Below are positions 25,272 to 33,047 of a stretch of DNA of 64,000 nucleotides, in pieces. The position numbers and the translations under genes were made by a program. The stretch is taken from NCBI GenBank assembly GCA_900155415.1, contig LT700187.1, forward strand, positions 2,480,001 through 2,544,000, given 5' to 3'. The notes under the pieces were generated by a model that saw only the letters and a list, made by a program, of their open reading frames with translations, was not told where the DNA came from and made no database searches. The DNA comes from Christensenella massiliensis (GTDB lineage: Bacteria; Bacillota; Clostridia; Christensenellales; Christensenellaceae). Numbering within the stretch: position 1 is the first letter of the stretch; every line of letters starts with the position of its first letter.

Positions 25272-26033
25272 ATGAGTATACTTGAAGTAAAAAAGCTGAA
25301 TAAAAGTTTTGGCAGCACACATATTCTAAAGGATATCGACCTCTCTCTTGAAAAGGGCGATACTATGGCGATCATCGGCCCGTCCGGAAGCGGAAAATCG
25401 ACCCTGCTTCGCTGCATCAACTGCCTTGAACGCGCGGAAAAGGGAACTATCATTCTCAATGGGATCACAATCGCGGAAGAAAAAGAGAACGGTATGGAAT
25501 ATTTGAAAGACGATGAGCTTCGCATGGCGCGGCTTCATTTAGGAATGGTGTTCCAAAATTTCAACCTGTTTCCACATCTCACCGTTTTGGAGAATCTGAC
25601 GCTCGCTCCCATGAATGTGGATAAGAAATCTCAGACTGAGGCGGAAAAAACTGCGCGTGAGCTGCTTGCCAAGGTCGGGCTTTCAGATAAATCCGATTCC
25701 TATCCCTGTGAGCTTTCCGGCGGTCAAAGCCAGCGTGTGGCGATCGCCCGTGCACTCGCGATGGATCCGGATATTCTCTGCTTCGACGAACCAACCTCCG
25801 CTCTTGACCCGGAGCTTACCGGAGAGGTATTGCAAGTCATTAAGGAATTGGCCGCGGAACACATGACGATGCTGATCGTCACTCATGAGATGGGATTTGC
25901 GAAAGAGGTCGCCAGTCAGGTCGTATTCATGGATGACGGGCGCATCACCGGGCGCGGAACGCCTGAAGAGCTTCTCGTCAATCCTAAGGAAGAACGAATA
26001 CGCGCTTTCCTCAACAAGCTTCTCAGCGTCTGA
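25272..26033 (+). CDS. Polar amino-acid ABC transporter ATPase (GlnQ type)
   Basis: A 253-residue ABC ATPase with Walker [11 protein letters not shown]-loop [13 protein letters not shown], signature LSGGQSQR, Walker [16 protein letters not shown] and H-loop [10 protein letters not shown], the GlnQ/HisP pattern. It powers the import system formed with the two preceding genes. Confidence 0.95.
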   Translation: MSILEVKKLNKSFGSTHILKDIDLSLEKGDTMAIIGPSGSGKSTLLRCINCLERAEKGTIILNGITIAEEKENGMEYLKDDELRMARLHLGMVFQNFNLFPHLTVLENLTLAPMNVDKKSQTEAEKTARELLAKVGLSDKSDSYPCELSGGQSQRVAIARALAMDPDILCFDEPTSALDPELTGEVLQVIKELAAEHMTMLIVTHEMGFAKEVASQVVFMDDGRITGRGTPEELLVNPKEERIRAFLNKLLSV

Positions 26034-26141
26034 ATATCTATCGGGTAGGGCTTCCCCTGCCCTTTTGTTTTGCTTTTCTTTTTTCAGGGGAAGTGTTAGT
26101 ATAAAAGAGAACAGGATTTTTGCAGCTTTTGGAGTAATCGA

Positions 26142-26885
26142 ATGGATATTACAAAACTGGAACAAAATTATACGATTCGGGCATACGATGTCGATACGAA
26201 AGGAAAATGGCGGCCATCCGCTATCCTTTCCCGTATGCAGGAGATCGCGGAAGACCATGCTATTCTTGCTCACTGCGGCAGAAAAGAGCTTGTGGAAGAA
26301 CGCGGTATCGCATGGATGCTCACCCGGCTCCATCTTGAGATGAAGCGTTATCCAGACTTGATGGATGAAATCAGGGTCGTTACGTGGCCGGGAAAACCTA
26401 CCCGCCTTTTTTTCGTCCGTCACACCATGTTTTTCGATGCGCAGGGCAATGAGCTCGGCCGCGCTACTTCTCTATGGGTTCTTTTTGATATCAAGGGCCG
26501 TTTTTTATGCCGCACCGGAGATATCGCGGAGAATTATCCATACGATCTCTCTCATGGTACTGCGCTGCCCGACCCGGGAAAGATCCGGCTGCCCGACCCG
26601 ATGGAATATAAAACTTCCCGAACAGTAGCATATAGCGAAGTAGACATGAACCGCCACCTGAACAATGCAAAATATGCAGACTGGGTCTGCGAGCTTTTCG
26701 ATTCGGAAACATTAAAAAAAGATTCTATTCGGGATTTCCGAATCAATTTTATTGCCGAGGCCTATATGGGACAGACGGTCGACCTCTATCGCAGGGATAT
26801 TGACGGTATATCCTATATCTGCGGTAAAACGGGAGATAAAACAGTATTTGATGCTTCCGTAATTTGGGAAAGCGAGGCAAATTAG
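26142..26885 (+). CDS. Acyl-ACP thioesterase
   Basis: A 247-residue FatA/FatB-like thioesterase built of two hotdog domains: the first carries the REWMLTRLHLEMKRYP-type segment (here GIAWMLTRLHLEM) and the second the catalytic region VDMNRHLNNAKYADWV with Asn and His. It releases fatty acids from acyl carrier protein at the end of synthesis. It is followed after 4 bases by pfkA, so the two genes appear co-transcribed, an unusual pairing of lipid and glycolytic functions. Confidence 0.9.
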   Translation: MDITKLEQNYTIRAYDVDTKGKWRPSAILSRMQEIAEDHAILAHCGRKELVEERGIAWMLTRLHLEMKRYPDLMDEIRVVTWPGKPTRLFFVRHTMFFDAQGNELGRATSLWVLFDIKGRFLCRTGDIAENYPYDLSHGTALPDPGKIRLPDPMEYKTSRTVAYSEVDMNRHLNNAKYADWVCELFDSETLKKDSIRDFRINFIAEAYMGQTVDLYRRDIDGISYICGKTGDKTVFDASVIWESEAN

Positions 26886-26889
26886 CAGT

Positions 26890-27966
26890 ATGACAAAACG
26901 AATTGGTATCCTCACAAGCGGAGGTGATTGCCCCGGCTTAAATGCAGCGATCCGCGGCGTTGCCCGGGCCGCCTATGACAGAATGGAGGGCGTTGAGATC
27001 ATTGGCATCGCAGACGGCTATTCCGGCCTTATCAAGGGCGATTACCGCGTGATGGAGCAGCGCGAATTTTCAGGCATCCTGACGTTGGGTGGAACGATAC
27101 TCGGAACCGCTCGCACTCCATTTAAGGATATGCGCAAGATCGGTGACGACAATATTGATAAAGTGTCGAGTATGGTCAAAAACTATGAAAAAATGAAACT
27201 TGATTGCCTGTGCACACTCGGGGGAAACGGCACGCATAAAACGGCCAATCTTCTTGCAGAGGAAGGACTGAATGTGATCGGGCTTCCGAAAACGATCGAT
27301 AACGACATTTGGGGAACGGATGTAACGTTCGGCTTTCATACCGCCGTCGATATTGCTACAGACGTGATAGACCGTGTCCATACGACTGCAGCAAGCCACG
27401 GCCGCGTTATGGTCGTAGAGCTTATGGGGAACAAGGCCGGCTGGCTCACCATCTATGCAGGCGTTGCGGGCGGCGCGGATGTAATCTTGATCCCGGAGAT
27501 CCCTTTTGACCGCGAAACGGTGATCGAGGCGGTCAGAAAACGTGCGGAGCACGGAAAAGCCTTTTCCATCGTTGCTGTTGCAGAGGGCGCCATCCGCACT
27601 GATGAAGCCGGCCTGAAGCGAAAAGAAATTCGTGAAAAACGTGCGGCAGAGGGTTTTTCATCCGTTTCCACCCGTTTGGCTCATGCTATCGAGGCAACGA
27701 CAGGAATCGAAACGCGGGTCGTTGTTCCCGGGCATATCCAACGCGGGGGCAGTCCCAGTGCGTACGACCGCGTCCTTTCTACCAAATTCGGTGTGCAGGC
27801 CGCTGAATTGATCTATCAGAATAAATTCGGCTATACGGTCGCCAAACAAAAAGACCGTTTGACGCAAAACAAGCTGTCGGAGATTGCCGGAAAGCCTAAA
27901 CCAGTCACCCCGGACAGCGATATCGTCCGTGCGGCAAGACATATCGGCATTTGCCTCGGAGATTAA
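26890..27966 (+). CDS. pfkA: 6-phosphofructokinase, PPi/ATP 'mixed-substrate' type
   Basis: A 358-residue PFK-A family enzyme. It has the N-terminal ILTSGGDCPGLNA, the phosphoryl-donor loop GGNGT where ATP enzymes read GGDGS, the catalytic PKTIDNDI with Lys where most ATP-PFKs have Gly (GTIDND), and the sugar-binding VELMGNKAGW and PGHIQRGG. Gly at the second loop position suggests ATP use while the Lys is typical of PPi and group III enzymes; the Asn replacing Asp is noted as unusual. It starts 4 bases after the thioesterase gene. Donor specificity is inference. Confidence 0.9.
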   Translation: MTKRIGILTSGGDCPGLNAAIRGVARAAYDRMEGVEIIGIADGYSGLIKGDYRVMEQREFSGILTLGGTILGTARTPFKDMRKIGDDNIDKVSSMVKNYEKMKLDCLCTLGGNGTHKTANLLAEEGLNVIGLPKTIDNDIWGTDVTFGFHTAVDIATDVIDRVHTTAASHGRVMVVELMGNKAGWLTIYAGVAGGADVILIPEIPFDRETVIEAVRKRAEHGKAFSIVAVAEGAIRTDEAGLKRKEIREKRAAEGFSSVSTRLAHAIEATTGIETRVVVPGHIQRGGSPSAYDRVLSTKFGVQAAELIYQNKFGYTVAKQKDRLTQNKLSEIAGKPKPVTPDSDIVRAARHIGICLGD

Positions 27967-27984
27967 GCGTAATAAAAAAACAGA

Positions 27985-28020
27985 AAGCGCCGGATAGGAA
28001 TCCGGCGCTTCTTGTTTTTT
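27985..28020. terminator. Terminator between pfkA and the methyltransferase gene
   Basis: AAGCGCCGGAT pairs with ATCCGGCGCTT; T-rich tail on the plus strand and A-rich flank serving the convergent gene. Confidence 0.9.
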
Positions 28021-28023
28021 CTG

Positions 28024-29286
28024 TTATCGTTCGACGCCCACTGCTCCATAAAGCTCTGTAAGGCCCTGTTTTGCATCCTGCATGATCCCCGCTCTGCCCG
28101 CATAATACCGTAGGAAGCCCTGTATGAGCTCCGGCGTTCCGCCTTTTACGATCACGGGCTTTTTCACGAACATTCCCAGTGTAGCTGTAAAGCTCCACAT
28201 ATCGAAAAATAGTTCCATCTGTCCAAAATCCAGAACGACTGCGTCCGCTTCTCCTGCATCCATCGGAATAGCATCCATCAGGCAATAATAATCCCCGTTC
28301 CTTAAGCCATCCAAGACAGACTGTATATCGAGCCTCATTTCCGCCGTTTTGACAGCTTCGATCTCTACCGCCTCATACGCGGAAGCGATCACCGCTTTGT
28401 CCGGCCATCTATCCTGCGGTCTCTGCAGACGGTCGACGGCAGCCCGCAGCGCTTTGATATGCTCCGGTCCGCTGCCGCAGCAGCCGCCTATCAGCCGCAC
28501 GCCGCTTTCAGCGAACTCCGGAACGAGCCGCGAAAAATCTTCCGGCTTCTGTTTGAATACGGCAACGCCGTCCTCCATCTCAGGAAGCCCCGCATTTGGT
28601 TTTACAGACAGCGGCAAAGAAATCGTTTCATGCATATTGCGTATCGGCTCAAGCAGGCTCTCCGGTCCTCCGGAACAGTTTGCTCCCATGAGCGAAACTC
28701 CCATGCCCGCGCAAACGGCAGCACAGGCGGCAGGTGTATTGCCCGACATCGTTCGCTCTCCGTCGAACGTCATACTGGCAATGACCTCAAATCCTCCTGT
28801 TTCCCGTGCTGCCACGATCGCTGCCCGCATTTCGTTTAAATCTGTAAAGGTCTCAAAGTTGACGATCGATATCCCCGCATCCCGCAAGGGTTTGAGCTGC
28901 TGCCGGAATACTGCGGACATAGATTCAAAGGTCATGTCTCCCGCCGGTTCAAAAAACAGTCCGGTCGGACCTACGGAAGCGGCAACCATCACATTTTCCT
29001 TCGCGCAGTCAAGCGCTAATTTCGCTCCCTCATAGTTGATTTCATATAGCTTATCTTCCAGTCCATGGTTTTTAAGCGACGGAGCATTGGCGCAAAAAGT
29101 ATTCGTCTGTATAATATCTGCGCCCGCTTCAATATATTCCCTGTGCACCTCGCTTACCTTGTCTGCATGGGAAAGATTCCATTCTTCTGCGCTGTCTCCG
29201 CCGGAAAGCCCTTTCATTTGCAGCATAACTCCCTTGGAGCCGTCGTATACTAATATTCTGTCTGCACATCTTTCCAGTAAATTCAT
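28024..29286 (-). CDS. Homocysteine S-methyltransferase-domain protein with extra C-terminal domain
   Basis: A 420-residue protein. Residues 1 to about 290 are a homocysteine methyltransferase barrel: ILVYDGSKGVMLQ, the ADIIQTNTF block, and the zinc cysteines in GANCSGG and GGCCGS. Such domains activate homocysteine in MetH, BhmT and MmuM. The remaining 130 residues are a separate domain; it resembles a shortened pterin-binding-like half barrel in its IQSVLDGLRNGDYYCLMDAIP opening but lacks a recognisable B12-binding module. It is transcribed alone. Methyl donor is unknown; methylcobalamin from a partner protein or a methylated thiol are both possible. Confidence 0.82.
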   Translation of the reverse strand: MNLLERCADRILVYDGSKGVMLQMKGLSGGDSAEEWNLSHADKVSEVHREYIEAGADIIQTNTFCANAPSLKNHGLEDKLYEINYEGAKLALDCAKENVMVAASVGPTGLFFEPAGDMTFESMSAVFRQQLKPLRDAGISIVNFETFTDLNEMRAAIVAARETGGFEVIASMTFDGERTMSGNTPAACAAVCAGMGVSLMGANCSGGPESLLEPIRNMHETISLPLSVKPNAGLPEMEDGVAVFKQKPEDFSRLVPEFAESGVRLIGGCCGSGPEHIKALRAAVDRLQRPQDRWPDKAVIASAYEAVEIEAVKTAEMRLDIQSVLDGLRNGDYYCLMDAIPMDAGEADAVVLDFGQMELFFDMWSFTATLGMFVKKPVIVKGGTPELIQGFLRYYAGRAGIMQDAKQGLTELYGAVGVER

Positions 29287-29418
29287 TCAAAATTCCTTTC
29301 TGATATTTGATTTCTCGTTTTATTATACTGCATTCTACCCCTTGTTTGAACTGCAAAATGCATATTCAGGAAAAACTTGGGTATTATAATTTCATAAAAT
29401 CCGGGAGGATAGCTTACT

Positions 29419-29973
29419 ATGGAACTTAAAAATACATCATTGAAACCTCGTCTGCTTCGTTGGGAAATCTTCGGTGCGATCATCGTCTGTGTCCTTGCCC
29501 CGCTGTTTCACTTTCTGTTCGAGTGGTCCGGCGAAAACGCATTCGTCGGGATATTTGCAGCAGTGAATGAAAGCGTATGGGAGCATACTAAGATCGTCTA
29601 TTTTCCGTTTCTGTTTTTTGCTGTTTTCGAGTATTTTATTGTAAAACCGGAGGCCCGCCGTTTCTTTGTAGCAAAAGCAGTCTCTATGGGCTTGATTTTA
29701 CTGATCATGATTACATTTTTTTATACATACTCCGGTATGTTTGGAACAGAAAGTCTTGCTGTAGATATCATCTTCACATTTGTCCTTACGTTCTTTGCGT
29801 TCTTCATTTCCTACCGTCTATACATTTCTCCCCGCCTTATCGAATTATATATTGTTCCGGCATCGGTCCTGTTCGCAGCTGTCCTGCTCATGGAACTGTT
29901 GTTCACTGCATTCCCGCCTCATATCCCACTTTTTCAGGATACGGGAAGCGGCTTATTCGGGTTCCCGGTATAA
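29419..29973 (+). CDS. Polytopic membrane protein, possibly DUF6512 family
   Basis: A 184-residue integral membrane protein with about five hydrophobic helices. A conserved-looking FAAVNESVWEHTKIVYFPF segment between helices 1 and 2 (charged E, H and K in a membrane-proximal loop) recalls the DUF6512 family, which is my recollection rather than a verified match. Function is unknown. GGGAGGA precedes the ATG and a terminator follows, so it is a single-gene unit divergent from the methyltransferase gene. Confidence 0.75.
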   Translation: MELKNTSLKPRLLRWEIFGAIIVCVLAPLFHFLFEWSGENAFVGIFAAVNESVWEHTKIVYFPFLFFAVFEYFIVKPEARRFFVAKAVSMGLILLIMITFFYTYSGMFGTESLAVDIIFTFVLTFFAFFISYRLYISPRLIELYIVPASVLFAAVLLMELLFTAFPPHIPLFQDTGSGLFGFPV

Positions 29974-30023
29974 AATACAGGAACAGGCCATGACCATTGT
30001 GTAAGCCGATGGACCCGGATACC

Positions 30024-30059
30024 GGCAGTCCTTTAAGGGACTGCCTTATTTTTATTTTT
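30024..30059 (+). terminator. Terminator after the membrane protein gene
   Basis: GGCAGTCC pairs with GGACTGCC over a short loop, followed by a long T-rich tail. The remaining bases up to 30221 show no gene or recognisable element. Confidence 0.85.
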
Positions 30060-30221
30060 GCTTGTCGGCTCTTCTGTAAACAGTCTTTATTTATTCTTTC
30101 AGGTTCATTTAGCCTGCGGATGCAGTTGGCTACACGGTTTCCATATTAGTTTTTCCTTACAGCTACAGTTTTTTATTCCCCGCATATTCCAGTCCGTTTT
30201 TTTACGCTTAGGCACACATAC

Positions 30222-30246
30222 AAAAAAACCGGCTTTGATAGCCGGC
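30222..30246 (-). terminator. Terminator after desulfoferrodoxin gene
   Basis: CCGGCT and AGCCGG flank a TTGAT loop; the minus-strand transcript ends in a run of seven T. Confidence 0.85.
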
Positions 30247-30260
30247 CTTTTGCTTTCCTG

Positions 30261-30641
30261 TTACGATTCGTTTTTCCATAATCCATGAAGATTGCAATAC
30301 TCAAAGATCCTGAATTCATCGGAATCGATTTGAAATTCCGCCTTCGGCGCTTCTCCCGGCCTTAAAACACGGCGCTGGATACGGTCTGGTGTTTCTACTG
30401 CGATCCACTCGATATAATGCTCTTCCGTCATTGGGTGCTCTACGCTGCCCACCTGTACGGAAAGAATGTTCCCTTTTTTCTCATATACGGGCACATGCTT
30501 TTCCTGCGCTGCGTCGACTGTATTCGGCTCAAGCTTTTTCATCGGCTTTCCGCAGCATACCAACTCGCCGCCGCCATCTTTTATGAGTTCGACGATATTT
30601 CCGCACATCTCACATCTGTAAAAAATTACCTTTTCTTTCAT
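30261..30641 (-). CDS. dfx: Desulfoferrodoxin (2Fe superoxide reductase)
   Basis: A 126-residue protein of exact family length. The N-terminal desulforedoxin-like centre I has CEMC and CC (C-x2-C, CC). Centre II, the active site, has His in KHVP, VEHPM and EEHYIEW and the final Cys-x2-His in CNLHGLW; the neighbouring Glu/Lys of QEKH are present. It reduces superoxide to peroxide without releasing oxygen, a defence typical of strict anaerobes. It follows the HD-domain gene by 79 bases. Confidence 0.97.
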   Translation of the reverse strand: MKEKVIFYRCEMCGNIVELIKDGGGELVCCGKPMKKLEPNTVDAAQEKHVPVYEKKGNILSVQVGSVEHPMTEEHYIEWIAVETPDRIQRRVLRPGEAPKAEFQIDSDEFRIFEYCNLHGLWKNES

Positions 30642-30720
30642 GATAATTCCCCTTACTTCAAAAATTCAGACGCTTCCATCTGTTGCCCTTTTAATAAACC
30701 ATTCAACTCCCGTCTAAACC

Positions 30721-31968
30721 TCAGGAACGCTTTTGTCCGGAAAAATAAGAAATATATTTAAGCTTCGGTCCCTCCGGAAACAGCATGGCATGTAAATCTA
30801 AAAAATAGTCATCCGTCATACTTGCGATATAATCCACAACGACCTGATTCGGTTCTTCCTTCAGGTAAGCTTCCTTCAAGCCCTCTGCCCGCGAAAACCC
30901 ACGGTATATATGGTTGATATGATGTCTGAAAACAGGCGAAGCCTCATCCTGTTTTATAAAGTCGTCCAGAAGCTTTTCATATACGCGTGCAAACATCTCA
31001 CGAATTGTCGGATAGGGCTCGTTCCTGTCCTGCGGCTCATAAATACGCTTGAAATTTACCTGCTTTTCATAGGCGAGCGCATCTGCATATTTCTCATCCA
31101 GCTTGATATAAGGTCGTCCATAGCTGTTTGATACTACATTTGTAATAATATTGTTGATAAAGTCGGAGTTTGTAGAGCCCAATACATCGTTTTTAGAAAA
31201 AGGCTCCTGCATGCCGATTTTCAGGATCTGTGCATCCTGCCTGTCTTTTCCCAAATAGGCAATGACATCCGCAAGACGTACAACGCAGCCCTCCAGCGTA
31301 GACGGAACCAGCCTGCCAACCGCGTCCTCCTGTGTGTAGCATTCCTCCATCTGGCGCTCAAACTCTGCGAAAACTCCCGCTGCATCCTGAGAATGATATT
31401 CGCGCGGGCGATATTCACCGCTCACCTTTTCCCCGTTATGGCATAATATGCCGTTCAGCACCTGAAGACTGAGGTTCAGCGACAACACCTTGTCTAAAAT
31501 GCGCGCGCTGTGTACATTATGATTAAAATACCGTCCTGTGCCCGCATGATAGAGCCGCGAAAGAAAGCGTTCCCCCGCATGCCCAAAGGGCGTATGTCCA
31601 AGATCGTGCCCAAGGGCGATCGCTTCGATCAAATCGAGATTCAGATTCAGCATACGGCCAATATTGCGGGCTATCCGTGAAACAAGCTGCACATGCAGGA
31701 TCCGGCGCGTGATATCATCGTTTTTATAAAGAGAAAACACCTGCGTCTTATCTGCGTAACGGTTAAAATAACGGCAGTAAAGTATCCGCTCGCTGTCCTT
31801 TGCAAAATTGGGGCGCTGTACGCGGAATCGTTCTTCTTCCCTCCGTATGGAACGGTCGTCCCGCGTTGCATATTCGTACATTTCATCCTGCCTGTGCTTC
31901 AGGTCTGCGTAGACCGCATCCCGTACTTTTGGCTCAAGCTCCAAATATTTTTTCTCTCTTTTTTCCAT
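30721..31968 (-). CDS. dgt: dGTPase-like HD-domain phosphohydrolase
   Basis: A 415-residue HD-superfamily protein. The catalytic metal motif is ALGHDLGHTPFGHAGE (HD pair), preceded by the RILHVQLVSRIARNIGRML helix with the upstream His, and followed by LADVIAYLGKD with the fourth ligand Asp. Relatives hydrolyse dGTP or other dNTPs to nucleoside plus triphosphate. The N-terminal 60 residues, rich in charged residues and including SIRREEERFR, match the clostridial dGTPase subtype. Whether it is a true dGTPase is not determinable here. Confidence 0.88.
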   Translation of the reverse strand: MEKREKKYLELEPKVRDAVYADLKHRQDEMYEYATRDDRSIRREEERFRVQRPNFAKDSERILYCRYFNRYADKTQVFSLYKNDDITRRILHVQLVSRIARNIGRMLNLNLDLIEAIALGHDLGHTPFGHAGERFLSRLYHAGTGRYFNHNVHSARILDKVLSLNLSLQVLNGILCHNGEKVSGEYRPREYHSQDAAGVFAEFERQMEECYTQEDAVGRLVPSTLEGCVVRLADVIAYLGKDRQDAQILKIGMQEPFSKNDVLGSTNSDFINNIITNVVSNSYGRPYIKLDEKYADALAYEKQVNFKRIYEPQDRNEPYPTIREMFARVYEKLLDDFIKQDEASPVFRHHINHIYRGFSRAEGLKEAYLKEEPNQVVVDYIASMTDDYFLDLHAMLFPEGPKLKYISYFSGQKRS

Positions 31969-32108
31969 ACGCTTACTCCTCGCGGTTCCATTATAACACA
32001 GATCGTCTTGCCCGTCTTTTGTAAATTTATTTGAAATAATTACGCTTTTCGTTTGCTATAGGGGGTGTCCGTGTATTAATATAAAAACGAATATTGGAGG
32101 AATTTATA

Positions 32109-32789
32109 ATGAAGAAGCTTTTATTGGGGGCCTTAGCCCTTACAGTATGTTCCCTGTTTCTTTTTGCCGGCTGCGCTCCATCATCTGCACCGTCCGATAC
32201 AGACGAAGAGCTTACGCTTACGGCGGCAGGAACTGTCACAGATATCGTATCCTCGGAAGATGGAACTGCCAGTATAACGGTTGACGGCAGCGGTATGGAA
32301 TCGGATGCGGTTTACCAGTCTATGATCCTTCATGTCGCCAACGGGACTGTCGTTGAAGCGGATGGAAAGACCGATACATATAGAGACGGTATGATAAAGG
32401 TCGGCGATACGGTGGAGGCATATTTTCTCCCTACCGCACCTGTAACAGCTTCTGAGCCGCCGCAGGGAACACCGGAAAAAATCGTAGTGACTGCATCCGG
32501 TTCGTCCTCCGATGTACAGCGGGAGTTTCAGGGTACGATAACCGAAATCGATAAAGATAACGATTATCTGCTTGTTTACGTGCAAAGCGGGGAGGACAGC
32601 GAGCCTGCCGACGATCTTCGCGCCGTCGTATCGTCTGATACTGTGATCACCTCTGAAAGCGCACCCGAGCAGGCCCTCTCTATGGATGATCTTGCTGTTG
32701 GGCAGGCCGTTACCGTAACGACCGATGGACGTATGACCTTTTCTATTCCGCCGCAGGCCAATGCGCTGAGTATTGTATTGCATTCATGA
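32109..32789 (+). CDS. Lipoprotein with two tandem related beta domains
   Basis: A 226-residue lipoprotein: signal peptide with lipobox LFAGCAPS, a short acidic linker, then two domains of about 95 residues that look like copies of each other. Each begins GT(V/I)T(D/E)I, has a strand pair, an acidic segment, then (K/A)VG(D/Q)xV and a proline-containing end before an aliphatic strand (PEKIVV, ALSIVL). This layout resembles OB-like DUF3221-type extracellular domains. I do not recognise a function. AGGAGG is well placed before the ATG. It is monocistronic, divergent from dgt. Confidence 0.8.
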   Translation: MKKLLLGALALTVCSLFLFAGCAPSSAPSDTDEELTLTAAGTVTDIVSSEDGTASITVDGSGMESDAVYQSMILHVANGTVVEADGKTDTYRDGMIKVGDTVEAYFLPTAPVTASEPPQGTPEKIVVTASGSSSDVQREFQGTITEIDKDNDYLLVYVQSGEDSEPADDLRAVVSSDTVITSESAPEQALSMDDLAVGQAVTVTTDGRMTFSIPPQANALSIVLHS

Positions 32790-32858
32790 CATGCCTTTTA
32801 AAATGACCCGGACTTTCGATAGACCCATATTATTACGGATGATCAGGCGTTTTTTCTA

Positions 32859-32982
32859 AGTTGCTCATTTGCGGACAAGGAAAGCGCACCCGCAGACCCG
32901 CTCATATAGCAGTTTTATGGCCGTGCGCTCTGCGTAGAATAAAACCGCCGCAACTCGACCGCCCGTTCGCGGGCGGTCTTTA
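32859..32982 (+). ncRNA. Candidate structured RNA ending in a terminator
   Basis: No coding frame is convincing here, yet several complementary segments occur: AGTTGC (32859-32864) with GCAACT (32950-32955); TTGCGG (32869-32874) with CCGCAA (32948-32953); AGCGCAC (32883-32889) with GTGCGCT (32923-32929); CGCAGA (32891-32896) with TCTGCG (32929-32934). The last two interleave, as in a pseudoknot or a switch. A textbook terminator follows (32957-32982). I cannot match it to a named RNA family. Confidence 0.4.
32957..32982 (+). terminator. Strong intrinsic terminator closing the candidate RNA
   Basis: GACCGCCCG and CGGGCGGTC pair across a TTCG tetraloop, followed by TTTAT; it lies 170 bases beyond the lipoprotein gene. 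Confidence 0.85.
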
Positions 32983-32993
32983 TGTTCCCTTCA

Positions 32994-33025
32994 TAAAAAA
33001 TATCCGACCCTAAAAGAGCCGGATA
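32994..33025 (-). terminator. Terminator after aldehyde dehydrogenase gene
   Basis: In the minus-strand transcript TATCCG and CGGATA form a stem followed by six T residues. Confidence 0.75.
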
Positions 33026-33047
33026 CTGTTATGTGAACACGGGATTT

